In this document: positions 1-10,408 of the stretch, piece after piece
Layout of the letters: each line of letters starts with the position of its first letter
Position numbering within the stretch: position 1 is the first letter of the stretch
Assembly (NCBI GenBank): GCA_023525715.1
Contig: CM042016.1
Span: forward strand, 81,389,382-81,453,381
DNA from: Cichorium intybus
Lineage: Eukaryota; Streptophyta; Magnoliopsida; Asterales; Asteraceae
Length of the DNA stretch: 64,000 nucleotides
Reading direction: 5' to 3'
Made by a program: the position numbers and the translations under genes
The notes under the pieces: generated by a model
Told to the model about the DNA's origin: nothing
What the model saw: the letters and a program-made list of their open reading frames with translations, nothing else
Database searches by the model: none

Positions 1-920
1 AATGGTTCGGTTATATCGGTTATATTGGTTATGGTTCGGTTTTTCGGTTATTATGCTCACCCCTACATTTTGCCTTTGTTATTTCACAAAGGCTATATGT
101 AAGAAATAGAAATCATGTTTTCATTTATTCTTGCACTATACCTTTCTCACTACCATAATATTGTAGATTCTGTTCTTAGTGTTAAAAAGGAACTCTTTTA
201 TTTGTTCTGATTTTAGTGTTAAAAAGAACTATTTTTGTTATACTTTACTTATATAAAAGCATTATACACTTTCAATCAACTTTAGACAATATTAGAACTT
301 GTGTGGCCTCAATATGAAAACTCAGAAGATGTATATATTAACTTTTATTTGTTTACCTTTATTTTTTAAAAACTCTAATAAGTTATAAATGTATAAAAAA
401 GAGTAAAAATATTTTAAAAAAAATTATTTGCATGTTGTCAATTATAATAATGTATTGTTGGTTTTATACTATAACAAAAACTTGCTGAAAAAACTAGTTT
501 GACTACAATTATGCAACACTTAGAAAATATACAAATCGATGAAGTTTACGTTGTTGATGAAGGGTGTATAAACATTTCAAAATTAATTTTTATGTTTAGA
601 CCTTCGATATGTATAAACATATTTATTTGATTCTTTTTGTAAGTTTTGGTTTCAGCCTTTAGGTAGCGTTTGGTATAGATTGGATTACTGAGCAGGATGA
701 GACTGGATTGAACGAGACTCGATCAGACTAAATTAATTTTCTATATGTAACATTTAATCACACAAGAACAAGACATAAAAATACGTTAAAATTATTATTT
801 TCATATATTACCTTGATATGTACCATTATTGGTTTTATTCTATATCCACATGTTCCAACTCTTAGTTGATCAGTTGCCTACCTATGGGCATGATCTTTCA
901 TGTTAAATCTATTAAATACA

Positions 921-988
921 TGCAAAATCATATGAAATGGAAAGATATTATACATGCAAAATCATATGAAATGGAAAGATATCATGTT
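921..988. repeat. tandem duplication, about 34-bp unit
   Basis: Two adjacent near-identical copies of a unit containing ATGCAAAATCATATGAAATG and ending GGAAAGATAT. The flanking DNA (1-920) is AT-rich and I see no gene in it; bases 1-55 are a short TATCGGTT/TTCGGTT low-complexity run. Confidence 0.8.
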
Positions 989-1003
989 AAATTGATCAGT
1001 TGC

Positions 1004-1228
1004 CTACCGAACCGAAACAGGTTAGAACCGGATAGGGGAAGTTCGGTCCGGTTCCGGTCCTTGAGTTATTGCTTATTCGGTTACCGGTTATTCCTGTTTT
1101 GGAACTAGAGACAAGCAATTGAATTTATACCGAACCGGAACCAGTTAGAACCGGATATGGACAGTTCGGTCCGGTACCGGTCCTCGATTCCTTGCTTATT
1201 CGGTTACTGATTATTACATATTCAGTGC
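1004..1228. repeat. two imperfect ~100-bp CGGTT-rich direct repeats
   Basis: Copies at about 1004-1103 and 1125-1225 share the order CCGAACCG, GTTAGAACCGGATA, GTTCGGTCCGGT, CCGGTCCT and TTGCTTATTCGGTTAC. They are much more GC-rich than the surroundings and similar to the CGGTT run at the start of the window. This is probably part of a dispersed repeat. No coding potential is seen, and the family is not recognised. Confidence 0.75.
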
Positions 1229-1558
1229 AGTTCTGAAACCGGTTACATCCCTATGAAAAACTATATGTGCTTGATTTCACAACTATCAACACATTTTTCT
1301 CTTGGTATATTCTATTTGCATGCATACATATATACATGTCAAGTTACCTTGATATATACTAATTAAATGACCTTGTTTCCTTAGCTTTCATATATGCTTA
1401 ATCGAAGCAGTTTCTTCATAGTTTCATCAGGTTAAAACTCATTCATCCTATTCTTGTTTCAAAAGAACATTAAACGAACAATAAACTCCAAAAAAGCATA
1501 TTTGAACAAATTTTAAGAGCAAATGACTAGTTGCAACTTAAACACTGTTTCATGAATT

Positions 1559-2735
1559 ATGATTACCATACAGACATGTTCAAAATTATTTATTCTAGAT
1601 TATTATCCAATGAAGCAGCCAAACCACCTCAAAATTCCACTCTACGCCATTAAAGATTGTACGGAAGACTTCAACAAAAAAAATATCATCGGGAAGGGTG
1701 GTTACGGAAAGGTATACAAGGGAATCCTCACCTGGGGAAATCATGTAAACGAACTAGTTGCTGTAAAACGTCTAGATACCAGTGGATTTCAAGGGAACAA
1801 GGAGTTCCACACAGAGGTGACCATGCTTTCAGAGTATCAGCACGAAAACATTATAACCCTTATAGGGTTTTGTGATGATAACGAGGAGATGATCCTTGTT
1901 TATGAATATGCGATCAATGGAAGCCTCGACACATATTTAAGTGTCACCAACACTTCAAATGGCCTATCATGGCAACACCGCCTCAAAATATGCGTTGGTA
2001 TCGCTTCTGCATTGGACTATCTTCATAACCATGTCGCGATAAAACACAGAATAATACATCGCGATATAAAAAGCGCAAATATTTTATTGGATGAAAATTG
2101 GAATGCAAAACTTTCAGATTTTGGATTGGCTAGGATCGGTTTAGCAAATCAAAATAACACCTTTGTGATCACTCACCCATGTGGCACACATGGTTATAGT
2201 GACCCACAATATGAAAAAACGGGTTTTTTAACTAAAGAGTCCGACGTTTATTCATTTGGTGTGGTTTTGTTTGAAGTTTTGTGTGGAAGGCTAGCCTGTG
2301 TTATGGAATACCATGACGAGCGACGATTCCTCCACCATTTGGCTCGAACCTGCTGCAAAAATGGAGAGCTGGATAACATTATTGATCAAAGATTAAAGAA
2401 TGTTATCAAACCAAGAACATTAAGAACGTTCTCAGCTATTGCATATCAATGCTTGCAAAAATCTCGGGAAGAACGACCTACAAGTGCTGAGATTGTATAC
2501 CAACTTAAGGAAGCCAGGAAAATCCAAGTAAGTTTGAATATCATTTTTATCAATTACTACTTCACATATCTTAGGGAAAATAAGATTATCTACATAAAAG
2601 TACATTAATTAGTGACATCTTTTATTTTTTGTTCATTATCAGTTAGAAGATGAAGGAGATGCACACTTCTTTAGTCCATACACAAAAGGAATCTTTCGTC
2701 AATCTTCATCAATAAAGGGAGACATGTACGAATAA
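1559..2735 (+). CDS. receptor-like cytoplasmic Ser/Thr kinase, two exons (1559-2527, 2643-2735)
   Basis: Protein kinase of the plant receptor-like kinase superfamily, predicted 353 residues. Reading from Met1, the glycine-rich loop GKGGYGKVYKG lies at about 45-55, the ATP-binding lysine is K70 in VAVK, the helix-C glutamate is near E86, HRD is 167-169 followed by IKSAN, and DFG is 187-189. CGTHGYSDPQYEKTG is a typical activation and P+1 segment, and the domain runs to subdomain XI (EERPTSAEIV). All catalytic residues are present. Exon 1 ends in phase 0 before GTAAGT at 2528; the acceptor TATCAG ends at 2642, and exon 2 adds 30 residues to a TAA at 2733-2735. No signal peptide, ectodomain or membrane span precedes the kinase, so it is either a cytoplasmic kinase or the last part of a larger gene. 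TTCTAG at about 1594 could be an acceptor, and an alternative in-frame Met is at 1610. The style resembles RLK groups expanded in Asteraceae (inference). It is the only intact-looking host gene here. Confidence 0.86.
2528..2642 (+). other. intron of the kinase gene
   Basis: A 115-bp AT-rich intron with a GTAAGT donor and a TTATCAG acceptor. If retained, translation continues 26 codons to a stop at 2606-2608, giving a 349-residue form with a different tail. Confidence 0.75.
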
Positions 2736-3057
2736 AATCTAAAGTAAAAGTTAGGTTTTATGATTGTATAGAGAAACAGTGAGACAACACAACACAGGTT
2801 GGTCTTGTACATAGGGAAAAAGCGTTGTAAAGAGGGTTCTAAACTTCTAATAAGTATTACTAGTCTAGATGGTTTATAGCATTGGTTAATTCAATCTGTA
2901 AATGTAATTTGTACATAGTATAGGGACCCAAAGTGTAAATATATATATCTATATACTACCTTAATGAAATCAGCGACCTCATACGAATTTTACCTTTTCT
3001 ACGTCTGATAAAACCCCCTCTCTTTCACCTAGCACACTCATCCGTTCTGTTACCAAT

Positions 3058-3620
3058 GTCAATCATTGGTTTAATAATAAAAAAAAAACTCACTGTGGAT
3101 GGCGCACAGGTGAATCTATGCCAACAGTTCATAATGATGAGGAATGGCATTCTATCGATGCTAAGATTCAGACGTGGATTGTTAACACATCTGATCACCA
3201 CCTCTTAGAAATAAGTATGCGAAAAGTGCACCGCAAAAGATATCTAGGATAAAATTGAAAAGTTTTTTCCCAATAATAAGATGTCACGTACACTTCAATT
3301 TCAAGAAACCTTCCACAACACAAAAAGTGACATGAATGTAACTGATTACTATCACCTACTCAAAAATCTTGCAGACGCACTCAAAGATGTTAATGCCCTG
3401 ATTTCTGAAACAGAATTGGTAATGCAAATCCTTCTATCGATTAACTCCTATGTATTCTAGCATTGTTGATATCATCATAACTACCAACCATTTCCTTCTT
3501 TTTATCAAGCCAAAACCACGCTTCTTGTCCATGAAAGCCGAGAAACTTAATCTGAAACCATTACCCGATATACCCTTCTTATAATGACAATAATTGGAAG
3601 AAAAGTAGAGTAATAATAAT
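3058..3620 (+). pseudogene. degenerate Ty1/copia gag fragment
   Basis: Frame-broken remnant of a copia-type gag (UBN2-like) protein. In successive frames I read FQETFHNTKSDMNVTDYYHL followed by LKNLADALKDVNA, ISETELVMQILLSIN, then NYQPFPSFYQAKTTLLVHES. That order matches the gag core in which a polyprotein is read as adjacent helices ending in a FYxAxxxLLxHE segment. Stops and at least two frameshifts interrupt it, and there is no zinc knuckle, protease or LTR nearby, so it is a fragment. The stretch 2736-3057 upstream is the 3' flank of the kinase gene plus AT-rich DNA. Confidence 0.7.
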
Positions 3621-4272
3621 AACACAATTACTGGTTGGATGTTTTTTTATAAATAGATTTGTTTGAGAATTCTTTTTAAAAGATAAGGAGAATTTTGTCA
3701 ATCTCCTTGCAAACTTTCATAATTACGCATATATTCTTGTAAAATTTCAAATTACATGTATATTCTTATAAAACATAATAAATTCATATATATACTCAAA
3801 TGCTTAATTTAATGATAATTAATCTTCTTAAAATAAAAAAGCATCTTTAAATTAGATTTTTATTATTAAAAAATAATTAACTTATAACATCATGACATTA
3901 TACGTCTCCCAAAATACTAAACATATCAATAGAAATCTGGATGTAGCCGAAATATCAACCAAATTAACAAAGTATGAAGTTGTCATCGTTCTACAATTGA
4001 CATTCATTTCATCAACCAAAATTCATAGTTCATTGATAGCTACTTCCAAGATGTCGATCGATAACATATTGAACTCATATCTTTAGAGCTGCCATTGATC
4101 CAAACCAGATATCAAATCCAAAATCCTACCCTAAATATCGATCGATAGAAAATAGTGAGAGTCCCAAATCCAAAATCTGACATGAAGGCAACCATAATAA
4201 ATAATAAAAACTCAACCTAAATAATGTATTTTAGTTTTTAAAAAGATTAGTTATAATTAAATTAAGTATTTG

Positions 4273-4274
<2 letters not shown>

Positions 4275-4365
<91 letters not shown>

Positions 4366-4376
4366 ATGTGTGTGTG
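4275..4376. repeat. (TA)n then (TG)n compound microsatellite
   Basis: Uninterrupted TA from 4275 to about 4349 passes into TG with one TA interruption, to about 4376. The surrounding 3621-4860 is AT-rich without a recognisable gene. Confidence 0.97.
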
Positions 4377-4862
4377 AGTTTATGGGTTTTATAAGGATAT
4401 ACATGTAATTTGAAATTTTACAATGATATAAACGTAATTATAAAAGTCTATAAGGATACAGGCTAAATTCTCCATAAATAGACGCTACTTTTGAATTCAT
4501 TTGCAAAACTATGTTAGTTTTGATTGGTCCCACCAACAAATCATCCGATTATTTTTTAACTTTACAATTTTAACCTTTTTCAAATGTAATTTTAACCCTT
4601 GTGCTTATATTATATTTTCAATTTACACCTTTTACTTTAAATTATTTATTTTCTACTATTATCCTATCAAATATATAATTTTATTTATTCACAATGTACA
4701 TCATTACAACAATCTCATCAAAACCTTCAAATTCATACCAAATAGAATATATTACAATATTACGAAAATACAAGCTTAATTAAACAATAATATATAAGAA
4801 CACACTAACATGAAACTACAAAAGAAATACAAGACAAATCAAAGAGGAAATCACAAGATTTA

Positions 4863-5998
4863 TAATGAAAATACATAGTTCACATTGCATTGAATCTTCT
4901 TGGTTGAGAATTTTGAGCAATTTCTTCGGTTATGACCAGTTTGATGAGATAGTCCGCGTCTACAGGGTTCATCAGCATGCGAAACGCCATTCTCGTTACG
5001 AAATCGATTTGAACGCCTCCGACTTCGACTAACATATAGTTTCAAGTAATGTGCTTCAATGGTCCAATCAACCTCCAACCAATAATCGGTGTGACGAAGT
5101 GCTACAAAAGCATAATTGTATTGTTGTTTATACGTCATGGTTGTATAAATTGTATTGAAAATAGAAAGAGGGTTATCCGCTTTATAACTACAAATTGTAA
5201 GAGCACGTGAACATAAAAATCTTCCCATCTTTCACTTACCACATGTGTAGATATGTTGAAAATAATGGACAATATGTGTATTTCCTCACTTTGAATTTAT
5301 TTGAATCTTGGTGACAATTATGTAGACATCGTCATTGTAGTCAAACTCGATTATATTATGGCTTTGAACATGAGTCTCACGTTTAAGGAACAGACGCCAC
5401 ATACGTCGTGGTAGAGCTATGAACTATCCTTCCGAAATAATTGCACAGTTTTAATACACGCCCTAATCGGTAATTATGTTGCTCCTCGCAACGCATTATT
5501 CATACTCTCAGATTTGTTTGTCGTTAAGGAACCCTATTGATGATTTCCATTATACAAAAGACACCAGTGACTTTCCTAATTTGTTTTTAAATATCCCCAC
5601 ACTTTAGGATTGACTGTTTTTATCTCTTTCATACACTTAATACACTTTCTTCTCTATGTGGTGCTTCCCATAGCCCAAAAAAATGTTTTAAGGCTCAATT
5701 ATTGTACCTTTTCATGAGATTTCTTCTAATATGACGGAGACAGAATCGATGGTATCCTTCCTAATGGCTCTTTGCATTCTTCTAGATTTTCCATTGCATG
5801 AATTATTCCTTGATGTCTGTCTGAAAGAACACACAATTGTCTATCTTGAGCAACATAATTTTTGAAGTCTCCTCATTAACAATAGCATAAGCAGTTGGTA
5901 CCATAGTATTGTTGGCATCTTTTGTAACAGTAACAAGCATTTTTCCCTTGTATGAACCCTTCAAATGACAACCGTCAATATAAATAATAGGTCGACAT
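4863..5998 (-). pseudogene. Mutator-like (MuDR) transposase remnant
   Basis: Remnant of a MULE transposase, the DDE enzyme that moves Mutator elements. Reading the minus strand from about 5998: YIDGCHLKGSYKGKMLVTVT and KDANNTMVPTAYAIVNEET (the usual DxxxxK / DANN / AWAVV-like block with the first catalytic Asp), then CVLSDRHQGIIHAMENL (the ISDRQxGL-like block), and C-terminally ADEPCRRG and HQTGHNRRNC, the zinc-knuckle tail common in plant MULEs. Many stops and frame changes occur; the longest clean piece is the C-terminal 122 codons at 4860-5228. At its upstream end it runs straight into a copia integrase fragment near 5995, so one has truncated the other. No MULE terminal inverted repeats are visible. 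Confidence 0.78.
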
Positions 5999-6460
5999 AA
6001 ATACGATTTCTTCTCTCAGCCACTCCATTTTGTTTAGGTGTTTTGACAAAGGAAAAGTGTCGAGTAATTCCCTTTTCATAACAAAAGTCTTCCAACATAC
6101 AATTTATAAATTCAGACCCATGATCTCTTCTTAGTTTTTGGACACTTTTGTTCAATAATACTTCAGTACTCTTAACAAAAGAAATGATCTCATTAGCTGC
6201 ATCACTCTTGTTCCTATGAAACATTATCCATGTAAATCTAGAATATTAATCAACAATAATAAGAGTATGTATATTTTCACAACAGGACTATGAACTGGGA
6301 CAGAACCAAATAGATCCATATGAAGTAAATCAAAGGGAGATTCAGTCAAGGAGCATTGTTTGGATTTGAATGATGTCTTGTGTTGTTTTCCAAGCTAACA
6401 CGTGAAGCATAACTTAGCCTTTACAAATTTGATCTTGGGATACCACAAACCAGATATTTA
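5995..6460 (-). pseudogene. copia integrase core fragment
   Basis: Integrase (DDE) core of element C. The 87-codon open piece 5961-6224 reads KSDAANEIISF then LRRDHGSEFINCMLEDF (the second catalytic Asp followed by GSEF) and TPKQNGVAERRNR, the catalytic Glu-helix signature of copia integrases. Upstream, about 6230-6300, IIVD-YSRFTWIMF marks the first Asp region with a stop inside it. The fragment ends at the MULE boundary near 5995; no RT or RNase H follows. Confidence 0.85.
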
Positions 6461-6497
6461 TTTGCTAATTTTGAAAGAGTATTGAAGTTGAGATGAG

Positions 6498-6740
6498 TTA
6501 GCTTTTATGCCATAGCCAGGTTAAGTCTGATTGAGCTTTAGACAGAAAGCACATCTTCAAGGATTTATCAGCAGAGAACATATCTAGAATATAAATGTAT
6601 TCCCTTCTTTTAGCACTGAGAACCATGTTCTTCTTGGCATTGATAATCATTTCCTTCTTTTTGTTAAAAAGAACCTCATAATCAACATCACACAGTTGAC
6701 TAATAGCAATGATATACTTTAAGCCTTTTACGTATGACAC
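6498..6740 (-). pseudogene. copia GAG-pre-integrase fragment
   Basis: An 80-codon open piece with VLSAKRREYIYILDM, SKAQSDLTWLWHKS and a preceding region with spaced Cys/Asp. The WLWHKS ending is the HxxxC-type GAG-pre-integrase segment that lies between protease and integrase in copia elements. It continues upstream, with breaks, into KFTKCHT and the protease. Confidence 0.82.
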
Positions 6741-6839
6741 TTGGTGAACTTTACAGAGTTACATCTTAAAGTTCCATGATCTTTGGTGAAGCCTTTACAG
6801 TTGCCTCCAAATGTAACACTGGGACCGTCTTATTTGACA

Positions 6840-6900
6840 ACGTCCTCATGAAGAGACTTTGAGCCTATCGTGTGACTTGAACAACCACTATCCAAATTGC
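6840..6900 (-). pseudogene. copia aspartic protease motif
   Basis: Reads LDSGCSSHTIGSKSLHEDV on the minus strand. D-S-G is the catalytic triad signature of retroelement aspartic proteases, and CSSHTIG following it is the usual copia context. Confidence 0.8.
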
Positions 6901-7108
6901 AAAGATGCTCATGTTCCTGACACATCATCTAAACAAATTAGATCCCTTTTTAACCTATTTGGAAATGGGTTTGGTTACAGCAGTTGTTAATGAAGGAAAA
7001 ATGTTCTAACATTCTAATGGACGACAATTTAATGAGTTCTCTTTTTTTTATCCATTTACCACATTTCAACATTATTTTTTTTTCTCTTTTTGATCCTTTT
7101 TCATGAGG

Positions 7109-7150
7109 ACATTTTGATTCTAAGTGACTTCTATCACCACAATTATAACA
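7109..7150 (-). pseudogene. CCHC zinc knuckle 2 of element C
   Basis: KCYNCGDRSHLESKC has intact C-x2-C-x4-H-x4-C spacing. It lies between the interruption by element A and the protease motif. Confidence 0.8.
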
Positions 7151-7552
7151 TTTCCTTGCCCCCAGCCTTTCATTTAGGTTTTGTTGACTTAGGGATTGAA
7201 GCCATGACTTGGGCCTCTAGTATTCTTTTATTTCTACAAATCACCCCTTTTAGAGGCATTTTGAAGAGGAATACAATTGTTACTTATAGAAAGATTTCCA
7301 ACTGGAACTGATGTTGTAGTATCAGTGGATGAAGACACATATACTTCAGAACAAGTATCTTTGACAGAGTCACGAAATTCATCAATTTTTGTTGAGACAG
7401 TTATTTTAGGACTTTAAAGAATAACATGAGCATAATGTTTATCTCCATTTTAAATAGGAAACTTGACAACATGTTCACATTTATCTTTGAAATTTTCTTG
7501 AAAATGACTTTTTGCTGACGGGTCAGTTGAAAACATGATTTCTTTGAGATTT

Positions 7553-7557
7553 GTTTT
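7553..7557. repeat. target-site duplication of element A, left copy (GTTTT)
   Basis: GTTTT immediately before the TG of LTR1 is identical to 14983-14987 immediately after the CA of LTR2. Confidence 0.92.
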
Positions 7558-8325
7558 TGTTGGATTAGGTGTCTAAGCCATGACTTTATATTTATATTTA
7601 TCTTGTTAATTGAAGCAAAGTCCATTTGGGTTGCCCTCATAGCTGGAGGTCATGATAGAGTTCAGTAGAGTAAAATGTTGATTTATTAATTGTTTAATAA
7701 ATCAATAGAATTAGTTAAATGGTTTATTAATATATTTAAGTGTTAATATATTAATTAGAAACTATAATAATTAATTGAGATTTAATCTAGAATTAATTGG
7801 ATTTAATTCAGTGATTAAATTAATTAATTAAAAGTGCAGGGACTGGTTTGTATTTATTTAATAGTTGAATAAATAACTGACCAGTGTACAGGGGCCATAA
7901 ATGGCTCCAATTGAAGAGGGTTCCTCAAAATGGCGAAACCCTAATTAGGGTTTAGAAAAAGGCTTGGTCCAATTGGTTTGCAGGCTTGCCCACTTGGAGG
8001 CTCCTTAGGGTTTCAGCTGTAACCCTTGGAGGCTATAAAAGGAGGCACCTGGCCACCCTAAAACCTGCGCCACTTTCACCAGACAATCTCTGCTGAACTG
8101 TCTTCTCCATTGCTGTGGGTATGACTTTCATTTGAGGCAGGATACTTTTGCTGCTAGCTTCAAGAACAAGATTCCAAGGTTGGTAATTCTTGTTTTGATC
8201 TTTAGAAATTATTGTTGGCCTTTAGATATTAGTTTATTATCTTCATAGAAGAAAACATAGATCTTTCTAGGGTTGCATGTGAACCATAGGATATTTGTGT
8301 TCATTGTTTGCTAAAAAACCCTTCA
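7558..8325 (+). repeat. LTR1 (5') of element A
   Basis: Begins TGTTGGATTAGGTGTC and ends ACCCTTCA, so it has the standard TG...CA ends. It contains a TATA-like GGCTATAAAAGG near 8032-8042, a plausible promoter, about 60 bases before the CACTTTCACC region. Confidence 0.93.
8030..8045 (+). promoter_or_regulatory. probable TATA box of LTR1
   Basis: GGAGGCTATAAAAGGAGG is a strong plant TATA-box match in the 3' half of the LTR, with identical sequence at the same place in LTR2 (about 14690). Element B LTRs have GGCTATAAATAGGG at the corresponding place. Conservation in all four LTRs supports a promoter. Confidence 0.7.
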
Positions 8326-8326
8326 G

Positions 8327-8338
8327 TGGTATCAGAGC
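8327..8338 (+). other. primer-binding site of element A (initiator Met tRNA)
   Basis: TGGTATCAGAGC starts one base after LTR1. It is complementary to the 3' end of plant initiator tRNA-Met, the usual copia primer. Confidence 0.9.
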
Positions 8339-9123
8339 TTAGGCTGTTTTCTTGTGAATTGATATAAACTGCTTGAATTGTTTTTGCCTTGAGGTTTTGT
8401 GCGAAAAACACCTCATGGGAGAGGACAATTTCGTGGCCTAGGCTAGGGTTTCCTAACCCTAGCCGCCACCCCTTTATTCCCCCTGATTTGCTTGATTTAC
8501 TTGCCTTTTATAAATAGGTTGTTATTTTTGGTAATTGTATCTAATAAATAATTGGAACCCTTATTTGTTGGCTTGTATTTTTCGAAAATGTGGGGCCCTA
8601 GATAGTGAAATTAATTTGATTAATTTCATAAAATCTATCTTAGATTTAATTAGTTTAATTAACTGTTAATTAAAAGATCAATTAAATCAACTTAAAGAAT
8701 TAATTTAAATTTTCAAAAAATTGTTTAAAATTTGAGAAAATTATGATTAAATTAATTCTAAAATATTTTAATAAGATTAAAATATATCTTATATATTTAT
8801 GATTAAAAGTTAATTATTTATATATAAGAAAATTGGTTAGTCTTACCGCAAGTAGGCCTCATTCACAAAACTGTCCTATAAAGAGGGTATAAAGCGACTG
8901 ACTATAAAATGTTAGTCTAATGGGTATCTACTCTTACCCACCGCTCTCCTGGTCAGTCGAGTGTCGTTAGCCGAACGGGTTTGATAGAACCGCTAAGCCT
9001 CTTAAAAGTATAATGCTATAATTGAAAGTACTAGAATCTTGAACAAAACCCAATCTAGTTACTTTAGGATAAAAATGTGAATTGGTGTTAATCCATGGAA
9101 TTGCAGATTGCACCTTGTGGAAC

Positions 9124-9159
9124 GTTGGTGGAGCGTGTGTGGTTTACCGGCACGCCAAC
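9124..9159 (+). promoter_or_regulatory. hairpin motif copy A1 in leader
   Basis: Arms GTTGGT and GCCAAC (one T-G wobble) enclose a 24-nt core starting GGAGC and ending CCGGCAC with GTGTGG in the middle. This is the first of six copies in elements A and B; see findings. An inner stem GCGTG/CACG(C) is also possible. Confidence 0.75.
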
Positions 9160-9203
9160 TGGGGTCCTCAAAGAGTTGCAATGGGTTTCTCGATTTTGTC
9201 ATT

Positions 9204-9239
9204 ATTAACGGAGCGTGTGTGGTTAATCGGCACGTTAAT
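9204..9239 (+). promoter_or_regulatory. hairpin motif copy A2 in leader
   Basis: Arms ATTAAC and GTTAAT pair perfectly around the same 24-nt core; the core differs from A1 by two bases near its middle. The arms differ from A1 on both sides, in a compensating way. Confidence 0.78.
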
Positions 9240-9297
9240 TAGAGATGACAATTGACTTCGAGAGTACCGAGCGAATTTGCATGGTTATTCACACCCG

Positions 9298-9328
9298 GTT
9301 TGTGATCCTCGGCATCCCAGTCACAAAC
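9298..9328 (+). promoter_or_regulatory. conserved 8-bp stem-loop in leader
   Basis: GTTTGTGA pairs perfectly with TCACAAAC around a 15-nt loop. The same stem-loop with one loop change is at 30521-30551 in element B. A palindrome, ATTGAAC-A-GTTCAAT, follows at about 9359-9373 in A and is also kept in B. Confidence 0.75.
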
Positions 9329-9568
9329 AATGGGGCACATCCGAGACTAAACATGCCATTGAACAGTTCAATGTGTCTCAACAGATCTAGGAATTTCATA
9401 AGATGAAATTGATAAGTGTATTATCTACCTTAATGACCATTATGTTGTGATCACGGCATCCCTCTTCACACCATAGTTGGGGCATTTTGGGTCCTAGCCT
9501 TAATAAATAATATATTGGGTAATTATTTAAAAGGATAAATTAAACTAATAAAATTCTGTTTATTGTAT

Positions 9569-10408
9569 ATGTCTGAATCAAGTGTCTATTCTCCTCCCTC
9601 TCCTCCTTCACCCATTTCTGAGAGCATCAGAAAGCACCTGCTAAATATGGAAAGGCTGACTGGCCTTAACTGTAAGGAATGGCTTCGCAACTGGAGAATG
9701 GTTCTCATCATTACGGGCAAGCTTCATCTCACCGAGTATCCGACCCCGGTTCCACCGAAACAAGTCATCATAAAGAGCCTTTATGATAAGCATGACTTAT
9801 TAGTTGATGAATCCGAAAAGATTCGTGACCTCATACTATTGACCATTGACCCCGAGTTCCGCAAGGATTTTGAATCCTTGGGGCCATATGAGTTAATGCA
9901 ATCGGTTGAGGAAAGGTTCCAAAAACCGGTTGAAGAGGAACGAGCCAGGATCTTCAAAAGACTTGCAGAGTGCAAGTTAAAAGAAGGAAGTAGCATCGAT
10001 TCGCATGTTCTTCAGATTGAAGCGTACATAGGCGAATTATACAAACTTGGTTATTCCATGAGTCAGGAGTCGAGTGTTAACACTCTACTCGCTTCACTGA
10101 CTAGTAAGTACGATCTGTTCATTCAGACGTATAGAAAGGAAGACCAGAAAAACACCTTAATGGAAATGCATCCACTGTTGACTTTATACGAGTCACTCTT
10201 GGACAGGCATAGCTCCAATGGTTCAGCTACTTCTGGATTAAGTCCAGTGGAAAGACACAGCAAGAAACGATCCAGATCGTCTGGATATGTCTTAAGCTGG
10301 GAATCCACAGAATCGGATACAGTCGCGGAAAGATTGAAAGACTCTCCAAAGTCAAAATCTTTTGAAAGCTCAGGTATATCTAAAAACCTCAAAACTCCTG
10401 TTCCATAA
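9569..10408 (+). CDS. gag: copia gag protein of element A
   Basis: Open frame of 279 codons from ATG 9569 to TAA. This is a capsid-type gag of the UBN2 family that would form the virus-like particle packaging element RNA in the cytoplasm. CKEWLRNWRMVL near residues 35-46 is the nDWxxxMxxxL N-terminal signature; EKIRDLILLTIDPEF, LMQSVEERFQ, EEERARIFKRLAECKLKEG, SSIDSHVLQIEAYIGEL and LLASLTSKYDLFI follow in family order. The C-terminal 60 residues are Ser/Lys-rich, and there is no CCHC knuckle. It is distantly related to the gag of element B. This is the only intact frame in A, and the protease and pol that should follow are absent. A TTG six bases upstream extends the frame but ATG 9569 is the natural start. 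Confidence 0.85.
   Translation: MSESSVYSPPSPPSPISESIRKHLLNMERLTGLNCKEWLRNWRMVLIITGKLHLTEYPTPVPPKQVIIKSLYDKHDLLVDESEKIRDLILLTIDPEFRKDFESLGPYELMQSVEERFQKPVEEERARIFKRLAECKLKEGSSIDSHVLQIEAYIGELYKLGYSMSQESSVNTLLASLTSKYDLFIQTYRKEDQKNTLMEMHPLLTLYESLLDRHSSNGSATSGLSPVERHSKKRSRSSGYVLSWESTESDTVAERLKDSPKSKSFESSGISKNLKTPVP

Larger units (their letters stand above)
5995..7557 (-). mobile_element. copia element C, 3' (pol) part, minus strand, interrupted by element A
   Basis: Broken copia polyprotein read leftwards: zinc knuckle 2 (7109-7150), protease DSG motif (about 6860-6893), GAG-pre-integrase (6498-6740) and integrase core (5995-6460), truncated before reverse transcriptase by the junction with the MULE remnant. 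The order protease-integrase is that of Ty1/copia. It is joined logically to 14988-16085, from which it was separated by insertion of element A; GTTTT is duplicated at both edges. The inter-knuckle coding region links it to SIRE/Tnt1-style two-knuckle elements (inference). Confidence 0.82.

Noticed and set aside
4501..4779. 92-codon Phe/Tyr/Ile-rich frame
   Set aside because: Composition of random AT-rich DNA.
8327..8338. TGGTATCAGAGC as part of a tRNA gene
   Set aside because: Only the 12-15 nt complementary to the tRNA 3' end is present, at LTR edges; it is a primer-binding site.
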